Source: Clostridium massiliamazoniense (GTDB taxonomy: Bacteria; Bacillota; Clostridia; Clostridiales; Clostridiaceae). From it: 64,000 bases of DNA. How positions within the stretch are numbered: the first letter of the stretch is position 1; each line of letters begins with the position of its first letter. This document shows positions 1-6,858 of the stretch, piece by piece. The position numbers and the translations under genes were made by a program. Below the pieces are notes generated by a model, which did not search any database, was not told the DNA's origin, and saw nothing but the letters and a program-made list of their open reading frames with translations. The stretch covers positions 992,001 to 1,056,000 of the forward strand of contig NZ_LN879468.1 of NCBI RefSeq assembly GCF_001403635.1, read 5' to 3'.

Positions 1-735
1 AATTGATGTAGCTACCGCAACATTAAGTGATTCAGCATCTCCAGGCATTGGAATTTTTACTTTTTTATCTGCTAATAAATATACCTCATCAGATATTCCA
101 TTTCCTTCATTCCCCACTGCTATAATAACCTTATCTCTTAAATCTTCCTCAAAGAAATTATTTTCACCTTGTAGAGAACTAACTACTAATTTAAAACCTT
201 GTTCTTTTAATGTTTTTATAATAGATAAATCATTATCCTCTATAATTGGAACTTTAAATATAGAGCCCATAGTTGACCTTAGAGTTTTATCATTATAAAT
301 ATCAACTGTTCCCTTAGTAATTATAAGAGCTGAAGCATTTACTGCATGGGCTGTTCTAATTATAGTTCCCATATTCCCTGGATCTTGAACCTTATCCACA
401 AGAACTACAATATCCCCTCCCTTCATCTCCTTCTTCTCAATAGAAACCACAGCTATGATTCCCTGTGGTTTCTCTGTAAAACTTAATTCCTTTAGTAAAT
501 TTTCACTTAATACTATTTGTTCTATATTAGAATCTAAACTTAGTTTATCACCATGTTTTTCATTAAAACTTTCTGTATATAGAACTTTTTCTATCTTAGC
601 ATTATTTTTAATAGCTTCTTCAACAAACCTTAATCCTTCTATTAAAAATTGTTTATTTTGATTTCTATACTTTTTTTCTTTTAATTTTTTTATTTCTTTA
701 AAAAGATTATTATTTTTACTTTCTATAAATAGCAA
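1..735 (-). CDS. TrmH/SpoU-family RNA 2'-O-methyltransferase (3' end outside window)
   Basis: SAM-dependent 2'-O-ribose methyltransferase of the SpoU (SPOUT) superfamily, acting on rRNA or tRNA. Reading the minus strand from a TTG at 735 gives 245 residues without a stop before the window edge. An AAAGGAG site lies 8 bases upstream of this TTG; a second TTG at 740 runs straight into a stop. The N-terminal 100 residues match the SpoU substrate-binding region (IEGLRFVEEAIK). The catalytic half carries the family motifs: DKVQDPGNMGTIIRTA, then GNEG, and finally ESLNVAVATSI at the edge, so only about 15-20 residues are missing. The ribosome-binding site overlaps the stop of ktrA, so it is probably cotranscribed with ktrBA. 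Exact RNA target unknown. Confidence 0.9.
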   Translation of the reverse strand, partial: MLFIESKNNNLFKEIKKLKEKKYRNQNKQFLIEGLRFVEEAIKNNAKIEKVLYTESFNEKHGDKLSLDSNIEQIVLSENLLKELSFTEKPQGIIAVVSIEKKEMKGGDIVVLVDKVQDPGNMGTIIRTAHAVNASALIITKGTVDIYNDKTLRSTMGSIFKVPIIEDNDLSIIKTLKEQGFKLVVSSLQGENNFFEEDLRDKVIIAVGNEGNGISDEVYLLADKKVKIPMPGDAESLNVAVATSI

Positions 736-748
736 AACAATTTCTCCT

Positions 749-1411
749 TTATCTAGATATTTTATCCTCTAGTCTATTTAAATCCTCAACAGAACCAATT
801 GCTACTATAACATCATTAGCTTCAACCACATCATCTGGTGATGGTGAAATATTAACATCATTTCCGCTCTTTATAGCCATAACATTTATTCCATATTTAG
901 CTCTTAAACTTAAGTCTCTTATAGATTTGCCATGCCATTCTTTTAAGCTCTCTATTTCTATAATACTATAATCTGGAGAAAGTTCTATATAATCTAAAAT
1001 GTTAGAGGATACTAAGTTATGAGCTACTCTAACTCCCATATCCTTTTCAGGTAAGATAACTCTATCTACACCTATCTTATACAATACCTTAGCATGTAAA
1101 TCACTATTTCCTTTAGCTATTATATACTTTACTCCCTGCTCTTTAAATACCAAAGCAGCCATTATACTAGCTTGAATATTTGCACCTATTGTTATAACTG
1201 CAACATCAAAATTTCTTATTCCTAAGCTTTTAACTGCATTTTCATCTATAGCATCCATTTGTACTGCATGAGTTACATGGTCAGCAATTTCCTGTACAAC
1301 ATCCTCATTTGAATCTATAGCTAATACATCATTTCCTAAACCATACAAAGTTTTAGCAACTGATGAACCAAATCTACCAAGTCCTACTACAATAAATTGT
1401 TTACGTGCCAT
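749..1411 (-). CDS. ktrA: Ktr potassium uptake system regulatory subunit (RCK/TrkA-N, KtrA)
   Basis: Cytoplasmic gating ring of the KtrAB potassium transporter. The Rossmann RCK_N domain has GLGRFG at residues 10-15 and an acidic residue (D33) after strand 2, typical of NAD(H)/ATP binding. A RCK_C domain fills about residues 135-220, which in KtrA homologues binds c-di-AMP. I place the start at the ATG at 1411: GGAG (1423-1420) is 8 bases upstream. A possible GTG start at 1420 lies inside that ribosome-binding site. Length 220 aa fits Bacillus KtrA (about 222). It follows ktrB directly in one operon, the ktrB stop lying inside this gene's ribosome-binding site. Confidence 0.92.
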   Translation of the reverse strand: MARKQFIVVGLGRFGSSVAKTLYGLGNDVLAIDSNEDVVQEIADHVTHAVQMDAIDENAVKSLGIRNFDVAVITIGANIQASIMAALVFKEQGVKYIIAKGNSDLHAKVLYKIGVDRVILPEKDMGVRVAHNLVSSNILDYIELSPDYSIIEIESLKEWHGKSIRDLSLRAKYGINVMAIKSGNDVNISPSPDDVVEANDVIVAIGSVEDLNRLEDKISR

Positions 1412-1422
1412 TAAAATCACTC

Positions 1423-2796
1423 CTACCCAATTAATATTTTGTCCTCTGGATATTTTATACCAGATTTTTTACTCATTCTATTTGTTAATGCTAATAATAC
1501 TGTCATAGGACCTACTCTTCCTAAATACATAGTAATCATTATTATTATTTTACCAGCTGTATTAAGATGCTGTGTTAAGCCTAAGGTTAATCCTACAGTT
1601 CCATAAGCTGAACTTGCTTCGTACAATAAATAATTAAATTTATCTCCATCTGGTACACCTTGTTGAGTTATGCATAAAAGCATGGTAACAACAATAACTA
1701 ATAACAAAGATAAAACAAATAAGGCAAAAGCTTTATATACAGTATCCTTTGATATTCTTCTCTTAAATACTTCTATATCTTCTCTTCCTCTTATTATAGA
1801 TATTAATGTTATCATAAGAACTCCAAAGGTAGCTGTTTTTAATCCACCTGCTGTTGATCCTGGTGAACCACCTATAAACATAAGTATTATTGTTAAAAAT
1901 TGTCCACCTAAAGTCATATCAGATGTTGATATTGTATTCATTCCAGCAGTTCTAGGAGTTACAGCTGCAAAAAAGGCATTATTAAACTTTTCAAATAAAG
2001 GCATATTTCCTATAGTTAATGGGTTTTTATATTCAAGGAATAACATTAATATTGTTCCTCCAATGATTAACACTCCAGTCACTGTTAATACAACCTTACT
2101 ATGTAAGGAAAATTTCTTTCTTTCCTTATAATTGTAAACTTCACTCCATACAGTGAATCCAAGACCACCTATTATTATTAAGGCTGATATTGTATATATT
2201 ACAACAGGATTATTAGCAAAAGCTGTCAAACTAGAATATTTACCTGAATATGTCCCCATTAAATCAAAGCCAGCATTACAAAAAGCTGATATAGAATGCC
2301 AAATACTATAATAAATCCCCTTACTTACACCAAAAAGAGGTATAAATTGAGTTGATAGTAATAAGGCTCCTAATCCTTCTACTGCAAAGGTAAATATTAA
2401 TATATACCTTATTAATTTAACTAAACCTTGGATACTAAATGTATTCATAGACTCCTGTAATAGCAATCTTTCTTTTAATGTAATTTTCTTCCCTATTAAT
2501 ATAGCTAATAAAGTAGTAAATGACATAAAGCCAAGACCACCAATTTGAATAAGTATTATTATCACTGTTTGCCCAAAGTAATTCCAATGTGTTGCTGTAT
2601 CTACAACTATAAGCCCAGTAACACATACTGCTGATGTAGCTATAAATAAGGAATCTACTATACTTGTACTTTGACCACTATTACTCGCTATTGGCAAGGA
2701 TAATAAGAAACCACCAACCAATATAAGAGAAAAAAATCCTAAGGCAAGTATTTGGACAGAGTTAAATCTAATTTTCTTCCCTAGATTAACGTACAC
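1423..2796 (-). CDS. ktrB: Ktr potassium transporter membrane subunit (TrkH family)
   Basis: Membrane K+ (Na+-coupled) channel-like subunit, 457 aa, with four repeated M1-P-M2 units. The four pore-loop glycine motifs of the SKT superfamily are visible: CVTGL (residues 58-62), CNAGF, RTAGM and GTVGL near the C-terminus. Start is a GTG at 2796 preceded by GGAGGTG with 8-base spacing. It is first in the ktrB-ktrA operon. The 400 bp upstream contains no recognisable c-di-AMP (ydaO) riboswitch, unlike some Bacillus ktr operons. Confidence 0.93.
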   Translation of the reverse strand: MYVNLGKKIRFNSVQILALGFFSLILVGGFLLSLPIASNSGQSTSIVDSLFIATSAVCVTGLIVVDTATHWNYFGQTVIIILIQIGGLGFMSFTTLLAILIGKKITLKERLLLQESMNTFSIQGLVKLIRYILIFTFAVEGLGALLLSTQFIPLFGVSKGIYYSIWHSISAFCNAGFDLMGTYSGKYSSLTAFANNPVVIYTISALIIIGGLGFTVWSEVYNYKERKKFSLHSKVVLTVTGVLIIGGTILMLFLEYKNPLTIGNMPLFEKFNNAFFAAVTPRTAGMNTISTSDMTLGGQFLTIILMFIGGSPGSTAGGLKTATFGVLMITLISIIRGREDIEVFKRRISKDTVYKAFALFVLSLLLVIVVTMLLCITQQGVPDGDKFNYLLYEASSAYGTVGLTLGLTQHLNTAGKIIIMITMYLGRVGPMTVLLALTNRMSKKSGIKYPEDKILIG

Positions 2797-2974
2797 TTCT
2801 TCACCTCCAAGTAATAAAGAATAATACTATTTAATTAAAATTTTAAACTATAAATCTAATTTAATTTAAATTTAGCTAGACTTATATTATATCTTTAACT
2901 AATATTATAAATATTATTTTATAATCTATTATTCTTGTAAAAAAGTTTTAACACAATCTTAATCAAAACTTTAT

Positions 2975-3108
2975 ATAAACCTATACTTAATTCAGGTAGA
3001 GTTTTGACTCCATCTGAATATTTAGTGCTCCTTATCTAGAAACATGAGGCTATTTATCTCCTACTTATAGAAGATAAGAGTATTACACCTCTAGCTATTA
3101 GATAAATT
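2975..3108 (+). repeat. Two-hairpin dispersed element, copy 1
   Basis: Copy 1 of a repeat also found at 6399-6535, 21459-21590 (minus) and 29883-29992. Flanks are ATAAAC (2975-2980) and ATAAATT (3102-3108). Hairpin 1 pairs ATTCAGGTAGA (2990-3000) with TCCATCTGAAT (3009-3019), with one mismatch. After the conserved TTTAGTGCTCCTTATCTAG comes a second, imperfect hairpin from GAGG (3046) to CCTC (3091). It lies in the 400-bp gap between ktrB and rplT, which otherwise holds only the rplT terminator and AT-rich promoter sequence. Confidence 0.75.
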
Positions 3109-3160
3109 CCTTACTTTCTTTCCCCTTTGACTAAAAATAATTATATGTGTAAAAAACTTT

Positions 3161-3190
3161 AAAAAAAAATGCGACTATATAAGTCGCATT
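3161..3190 (-). terminator. Intrinsic terminator after rplT
   Basis: On the minus strand AATGCGACT and AGTCGCATT form a 9-bp stem with a 4-base loop (ATAT), followed by a run of nine T. It ends the infC-rpmI-rplT operon. Confidence 0.9.
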
Positions 3191-3196
3191 AATATA

Positions 3197-3556
3197 TTAA
3201 GCGTTTAATTGCTTTTTAGCTAATTCTACTAAATCAGTGAATGCTTTAGGATCATTTATAGCTATTTCAGAAAGCATTTTTCTGTTTATATCAACACCAG
3301 CTAATTTTAAACCATTCATGAATTTTGAATATGAAAGACCATTCATTCTTGTAGCTGCGTTTATTCTAGCTATCCATAATTTTCTATAATCTCTTTTCTT
3401 TAATCTTCTACCAACATAAGCATTTCTTAATGCTCTGATTACTGACTCATTAGCAGTTTTGAATAATTTGCTTTTTCCGCCATAGTAACCTTTTGCAAGT
3501 TTTAAAACTTTTTTATGATTTTTACGAGCATTTACCGCTCTCTTAACTCTTGCCAT
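3197..3556 (-). CDS. rplT: 50S ribosomal protein L20
   Basis: 119-residue basic ribosomal protein of the large subunit that binds 23S rRNA early in assembly. The conserved beginning [20 protein letters not shown] and the internal [13 protein letters not shown] segment identify it. In Firmicutes L20 also represses its own operon by binding the infC leader, consistent with the leader at 4317-4474. Last gene of infC-rpmI-rplT; terminator directly downstream. Confidence 0.98.
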   Translation of the reverse strand: MARVKRAVNARKNHKKVLKLAKGYYGGKSKLFKTANESVIRALRNAYVGRRLKKRDYRKLWIARINAATRMNGLSYSKFMNGLKLAGVDINRKMLSEIAINDPKAFTDLVELAKKQLNA

Positions 3557-3585
3557 TTTACAGACCTCCTACTCCATCGTTTTTC

Positions 3586-3783
3586 TTATAGATATGGTAA
3601 TAATTTCTTCATTGCTTTTTCTTGTGTAGTTGAAACATATCCAGTTTTTCTAAGATTTCTTTTTCTCTTAGCGCTTTTCTTTGTTAAGATATGGCTTTTG
3701 TAAGCTTTAGCTCTTTTGAACTTTCCTGTTCCTGTTTTTTTAAATCTTTTTGCTGCACCTCTATGAGTTTTCATTTTTGGCAT
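3586..3783 (-). CDS. rpmI: 50S ribosomal protein L35
   Basis: 65-residue very basic large-subunit protein, of the usual length. The typical [20 protein letters not shown] start and the KSHIL...[11 protein letters not shown] core are present. Middle gene of infC-rpmI-rplT; starts 20 bases after the infC stop with an AGGAGGATATC ribosome-binding site. Confidence 0.98.
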   Translation of the reverse strand: MPKMKTHRGAAKRFKKTGTGKFKRAKAYKSHILTKKSAKRKRNLRKTGYVSTTQEKAMKKLLPYL

Positions 3784-3803
3784 AGTGATATCCTCCTCTC
3801 AAG

Positions 3804-4316
3804 TTATGCTTTTTTTGGAGCCAAAATCATTATCATGTTTCTGCCTTCCAATTTAGCAGGTTTTTCTATAATACAATGTTCTTCAAGTTTATTGAAGAAT
3901 TTATCAAGTATTACATTTCCAACAGCTGAATGCTCAGCTTCTCTTCCTCTAAATCTAACAGTGATTTTAACTTTATTTCCATCAATTAAGAATTTACGAG
4001 CATTCTTTGCTTTTATATCAATATCATGCTCTTCTATAGTTGGACTAACTCTTATCTCTTTAATATTTATGACTTTCTGCTTTTTCTTAGCTTCTTTGTC
4101 TTTTTTTGTTTGCTCATAAAGAAATTTGCCATAATCCATTATTTTACAAACTGGTGGCTTAGCATTTGGAGAAATCATAACTAGATCAAGGTCTTTCTCC
4201 TCCGCAATTTTTAATGCCTCTTTTGATGACATTAAACCTAATTGCTCACCATCTCCAGAGATAACTCTTATCTCCTTTTCTCTTATTTCTTCATTCATTG
4301 CAATCTTTTTATTAAT
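3804..4316 (-). CDS. infC: Translation initiation factor IF-3 (AUU start codon)
   Basis: IF-3 binds the 30S subunit, prevents 50S joining and enforces start-codon fidelity. N-domain (about residues 1-75) and C-domain (about 85-170) are both complete, with the signature segment [11 protein letters not shown]. An in-frame GTG at 4325 lies within the GGAGGTG ribosome-binding site and cannot be the start. The codon 8 bases after GGAGG is ATT at 4316-4314, giving [12 protein letters not shown] and 170 residues. An AUU start is the well-known self-limiting start of infC in many bacteria. First gene of infC-rpmI-rplT, behind an L20-type leader. Confidence 0.95.
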   Translation of the reverse strand: MNKKIAMNEEIREKEIRVISGDGEQLGLMSSKEALKIAEEKDLDLVMISPNAKPPVCKIMDYGKFLYEQTKKDKEAKKKQKVINIKEIRVSPTIEEHDIDIKAKNARKFLIDGNKVKITVRFRGREAEHSAVGNVILDKFFNKLEEHCIIEKPAKLEGRNMIMILAPKKA

Positions 4317-4474
4317 ATCTTTCACCTCCGATAGAATTTAGCCAACACAAATATATAAAAAAAGGACGGCTATAAGCCGTCCTTTTGTTATCACAAACTA
4401 TAAAAAGTGTAATAAACTACTCCAACCTTACTAAGCTTTGCCGTAAGGTGAGAAACGGCTGTTTCTACTTAACA
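4317..4474 (-). promoter_or_regulatory. Ribosomal L20 leader (autoregulatory 5' UTR of infC operon)
   Basis: The transcript from the promoter at 4508-4480 starts near 4473 and has a structured leader. It contains CACCTTACGGCAAAGC...TTAGTAAGG, in which CCTTAC pairs with GTAAGG around a GGCAAAGCTTA loop, and a flanking GAAAC/GTTTC stem. This resembles the L20-binding rRNA mimic of the Firmicute L20 leader family (known from B. subtilis). It is followed by an intrinsic terminator (4386-4355), so control is probably by transcription attenuation when L20 is in excess. Family assignment is from remembered consensus, not a covariance search. Confidence 0.8.
4355..4386 (-). terminator. Attenuator terminator in the infC leader
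   Basis: Minus strand: AAAGGACGGC, loop TTATA, GCCGTCCTTT, then a T run. A strong stem between the L20-binding region and the infC ribosome-binding site; expected to be the conditional terminator of the L20 leader. Confidence 0.9.
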
Positions 4475-4479
4475 AATAT

Positions 4480-4508
4480 AATTTATCACGATTATTCATT
4501 ATTGTCAA
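4480..4508 (-). promoter_or_regulatory. Promoter of infC-rpmI-rplT
   Basis: TTGACA (4508-4503), 17-base spacer, TAAATT (4485-4480) on the minus strand. A good SigA-type promoter placed just before the L20 leader. Confidence 0.8.
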
Positions 4509-4515
4509 TAATTTT

Positions 4516-5403
4516 TTATAAAATTTTTGTACTATTTTCAAATAATACTCTATCTCCAAAAACTGAAGATATAGTATTAAGAAATTCTTTATTTAAACAA
4601 TAATCCTTGTTTATTATGGATATATGTTTTGGCGCATTAGTTATAAGTCCACTAATTATGATATCCTCAGCATTAGCATCCTTACTTTCTTTATTTTCTA
4701 TTAAATCTTTTATAAACTCATCAAATAAGTTTTTTCCATCCTTATCTTCTACTACATATTCACCATTAGGTTTTATAGTTATATTTATAAGATCAATTTT
4801 ACTTTCTTGAATTTCTACAAAATATTTTAGAAGTTTTATAAACTCATTATATTCTTTTTCTACCATATATAATTCTATAATTTTATCAACTATAAATTGA
4901 ACATGATTTCTCATAGATTTTAATCTAAATCTAATAAATCCATCTATATTTATCTTACCTTCTTCAAAAAGAAACTCTTTTATTATATCATTTAAATAAT
5001 TAATTTTATTTTGCAAAGAAATTCCTACATCATCACTTATTTTTTCTTTTCCTAGTAATATTTTGTTTACTTGTGAGTCTATTTCTATTATTTCGTCATG
5101 TCTTAAAAAGAAATAATTTTCTGTTATATATTCTAAAAGTTCTCTTTTTCTATATTCATTAATTATTTCTTTATAAATTAAATTTGCTACATAAGTAAAT
5201 ACTTTATTTTTTATAGTTTCTATATTTTCTGTATTTTTTCCTTCTTCTATATCATTACAAAATATTTTAATGAAGTGAGTATTTTTTTCTATGGACTCTG
5301 ACATCCCTATATTTATACTCTTAGTTTTAAGAATATTTCTTAGTTCTTGTAAATCCTTTACAAAGTCTCTTTCACCTTCAAATGCTACTTGTATTAAAAG
5401 CAA
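4516..5403 (-). CDS. ytxC: YtxC-like putative sporulation protein
   Basis: 295-residue protein resembling the YtxC family (putative sporulation protein), which in Bacillus also lies close to thrS-infC. No membrane segment or catalytic motif is visible; the middle is rich in charged helices (LLEYITENYFFLRHDE, RFRLKSMRNHVQFIVDKI) and a beta-rich tail ends in DRVLFENSTKIL. I prefer the TTG at 5403 (LLLIQVAFEGE), 8 bases after GGAG; the in-frame GTG at 5412 overlaps the ribosome-binding site. It ends immediately upstream of the infC promoter. Function unknown; family assignment is by recognition. Confidence 0.7.
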   Translation of the reverse strand: MLLIQVAFEGERDFVKDLQELRNILKTKSINIGMSESIEKNTHFIKIFCNDIEEGKNTENIETIKNKVFTYVANLIYKEIINEYRKRELLEYITENYFFLRHDEIIEIDSQVNKILLGKEKISDDVGISLQNKINYLNDIIKEFLFEEGKINIDGFIRFRLKSMRNHVQFIVDKIIELYMVEKEYNEFIKLLKYFVEIQESKIDLINITIKPNGEYVVEDKDGKNLFDEFIKDLIENKESKDANAEDIIISGLITNAPKHISIINKDYCLNKEFLNTISSVFGDRVLFENSTKIL

Positions 5404-5535
5404 ATTTCTCACTCCTTTCTTTATACTTAGTATGGATTAAAACAGCACTGCTATACGAAAAAAAACTAGTGAATAATCGACAAATTCCTCATTATTTAGT
5501 AAGATGTTTTTAAAGAAAATTAAAGGAGAATCCAT

Positions 5536-6234
5536 ATGAATATTTCTTTTGTAGATTATAGATTAACAGAAAAACAAATAAACCTCTTATTAGATGAAGG
5601 TTTAAACATAATTAAGGTTCCTAAATCAAATAATTTATATGATGCTATTTCAGGTCATCCTGATATCCAACTAAATATTATTAATTCAAAAAAAATAATT
5701 TTAGCAAAAAACTCTAATCTTTCCTTAGAAACACTAAATCAATATAATATAGATTTTGAATATTCTTCTAAAGAATTAGAGGAAAAATATCCTAAAAATA
5801 TTTTTTTAAATGCTGTTAATTTAAAAGATTTTTTTATACATAATTTTAAATTTACAGATAAAAATTTATTAAAACATGTTTCTGACAAAGAGCTAATAAA
5901 TATAAAACAAGGTTATAGCAAATGTTCCATAGCTATAGTTAATGATAAAGCTTTAATAACCTCAGATTTAGGAATTTACAATACCTTAAAGAAATACCCT
6001 TTAGACGTACTACTAATTCCTTCTGGTGATATAATACTTCCTGGATTATCTTATGGATTTATTGGTGGAACCTGTGGATTAATTTCTGAGGACAAAATGG
6101 CCTTTTTAGGTGACTTAAAAAACCATTCTTATGGAAATGATATAAAAGACTTCCTTTTTAAACACAATGTTGAACCAATATATCTAGATGAAGGAAAATT
6201 AATTGATAGAGGAAGCATTCTTACTTTATTTTAA
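5536..6234 (+). CDS. DUF6873-like GME-fold protein
   Basis: 232-residue soluble protein with AAAGGAG 7 bases before the ATG. The repeated pattern (SKCSIAIVNDKALITSDLGI, then DVLLIPSGDIILPGLSYGFIGGTCG, then KMAFLGDLKNHSYG) resembles guanidine-modifying-enzyme fold proteins related to dimethylargininase and agmatine deiminase. I recognise it as the DUF6873 type. A cysteine occurs in GGTCGL, but I cannot say it is the catalytic Cys of the enzymatic families. It stands alone on the plus strand; the gene has no clear partners. Confidence 0.6.
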   Translation: MNISFVDYRLTEKQINLLLDEGLNIIKVPKSNNLYDAISGHPDIQLNIINSKKIILAKNSNLSLETLNQYNIDFEYSSKELEEKYPKNIFLNAVNLKDFFIHNFKFTDKNLLKHVSDKELINIKQGYSKCSIAIVNDKALITSDLGIYNTLKKYPLDVLLIPSGDIILPGLSYGFIGGTCGLISEDKMAFLGDLKNHSYGNDIKDFLFKHNVEPIYLDEGKLIDRGSILTLF

Positions 6235-6307
6235 GCTTTAATATATTTTACTCTCTGATTAGCATAAATGTTAATGAATTAGCATATAAATATAAACTAA
6301 AAAAATA

Positions 6308-6380
6308 AGAGATTGTATTAAATCAACCTCTAAAATAGTTATATAACTAAAAAAAACAGGTGCTGTATCAAATCAACACC
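6308..6380 (+). repeat. Tandem short hairpins related to the GTATCAAA repeat
   Basis: Two similar hairpins follow each other 3' of the GME-fold gene: GAG-ATTGTATTAAATCAA-CCTC (6308-6331) and GGTG-CTGTATCAAATCAA-CACC (6359-6380). They share a TGTAT(T/C)AAATCAAC core. Between them an A-rich tract contains a TAGTTATATAACTA palindrome. The second is the left end of the composite repeat described next. Confidence 0.6.
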
Positions 6381-6398
6381 TTAATTTATATTACTTTC

Positions 6399-6535
6399 AT
6401 AAACGTAGACTTAATTCAGGTGGAGTTTTGATTCCATCTGAATGCTTAGTCGCAGTTATCTAGAAGCGTGAGGCTGTTTATCTCCTACTTAAAAAAGATA
6501 GGAGTATTACAGCCTCTAGCTATCAGATAAATGTA
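6399..6535 (+). repeat. Two-hairpin dispersed element, copy 2, with 9-bp direct repeats
   Basis: Flanked by ATAAACGTA (6399-6407) and ATAAATGTA (6527-6535). Hairpin 1 is ATTCAGGTGGA (6414-6424) with TCCATCTGAAT (6433-6443), 11 bp including one G-U. Then TTAGTCGCAGTTATCTAG, then hairpin 2 with outer arms GAGGCTGT (6470-6477) and ACAGCCTC (6509-6516), and inner arms CTCCTA / TAGGAG. The right end reads CTAGCTATCAGATAAA. The core is 119 bp and carries no ORF. Confidence 0.75.
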
Positions 6536-6553
6536 TTTTTTCATCTGCCGAGA

Positions 6554-6809
6554 TAGCTATATAGGTACAAAATGCTGTGAACATTGAACTAGTACTAGAA
6601 GCTCTTTATTTTTGAACAATAGTTTCGTAAGTTCCCTTTTAAAAGAAGCTCAGTGCTAAATGCACTGAGTAACTTTCAGTTACCAAATCACAGATTTGGA
6701 CTGTCAGTCAAACAAAGTGAGTTTGGAAATTTTAGAAACTGTTGTAGAAAAAAATATTAGAGCTTCTTTACGTAGATGAGTGGTCACAAATGATGAACCT
6801 ATGTAGCTA
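6554..6809 (+). mobile_element. 256-bp multi-hairpin element with 13-bp inverted ends
   Basis: Ends TAGCTATATAGGT (6554-6566) and ACCTATGTAGCTA (6797-6809) pair over 13 positions with one G-U. Inside are nested stems: TGTGA/TCACA (6576-6580/6784-6788), AGAAGCTCT/AGAGCTTCT (6597-6605/6759-6767) and AACAATAGTTTC/GAAACTGTTGT (6615-6626/6735-6745). In the centre five small hairpins follow one another: CTCAGTGC/GCACTGAG, GTAACT/AGTTAC, CCAAATC/GATTTGG, GACT/AGTC and CAAAC/GTTTG (6649-6725). The G-U pairs are wobble only if the plus strand is the RNA. Either a structured non-coding RNA or a hairpin-rich MITE. Confidence 0.7.
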
Positions 6810-6821
6810 GATAAAAGGTAA

Positions 6822-6858
6822 AGGGGATGTATCTGTATTTGATACATCCCCTTTGAAT
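6822..6858 (-). terminator. GATGTATC-type hairpin after the chemoreceptor gene
   Basis: GGGGATGTATC / GATACATCCCC (11-bp stem, loop about 7) directly after the MCP stop on the minus strand. A member of the dispersed hairpin family also at 11.88, 20.85, 44.2, 45.07, 50.34, 53.87 and 54.57 kb. The T run is weak. Confidence 0.7.

Larger units (their letters stand above)
6358..6856. mobile_element. Composite nested repeat (interrupted copy of the 11.8 kb unit)
   Basis: Three blocks of this region match an uninterrupted 119-bp unit at 11788-11907, in the same order: 6361-6404 (TGTATCAAATC...CTTTCATAAA), 6527-6559 (ATAAATGTATTTTTTCATC...GATAGCTA) and 6809-6856 (AGATAAAAGG...GATACATCCCC). The outer ends are roughly inverted: GGTGCTGTATCAAAT and ATTTGATACATCCCC. 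Between blocks 1 and 2 sits the two-hairpin element (6408-6526); between blocks 2 and 3 the 256-bp multi-hairpin element (6554-6809). No ORF of note. I infer a MITE-like unit that received two insertions; a deletion in the 11.8 kb copy is the alternative for the second. Confidence 0.65.

Noticed and set aside
1670-2131. 153-residue plus-strand ORF inside ktrB
   Set aside because: Antisense shadow of a well-supported membrane protein gene; no ribosome-binding site.
2797-3196. c-di-AMP (ydaO) riboswitch before ktrB
   Set aside because: Only AT-rich sequence and the two-hairpin repeat are seen; no ydaO-like conserved segments.
6555-6815. Retron or group II intron RNA
   Set aside because: No reverse transcriptase gene in or near the region.
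6235-6857. CRISPR array in the repeat-rich gap
   Set aside because: The hairpins differ in sequence and spacing; there are no regular direct repeats and no cas genes.
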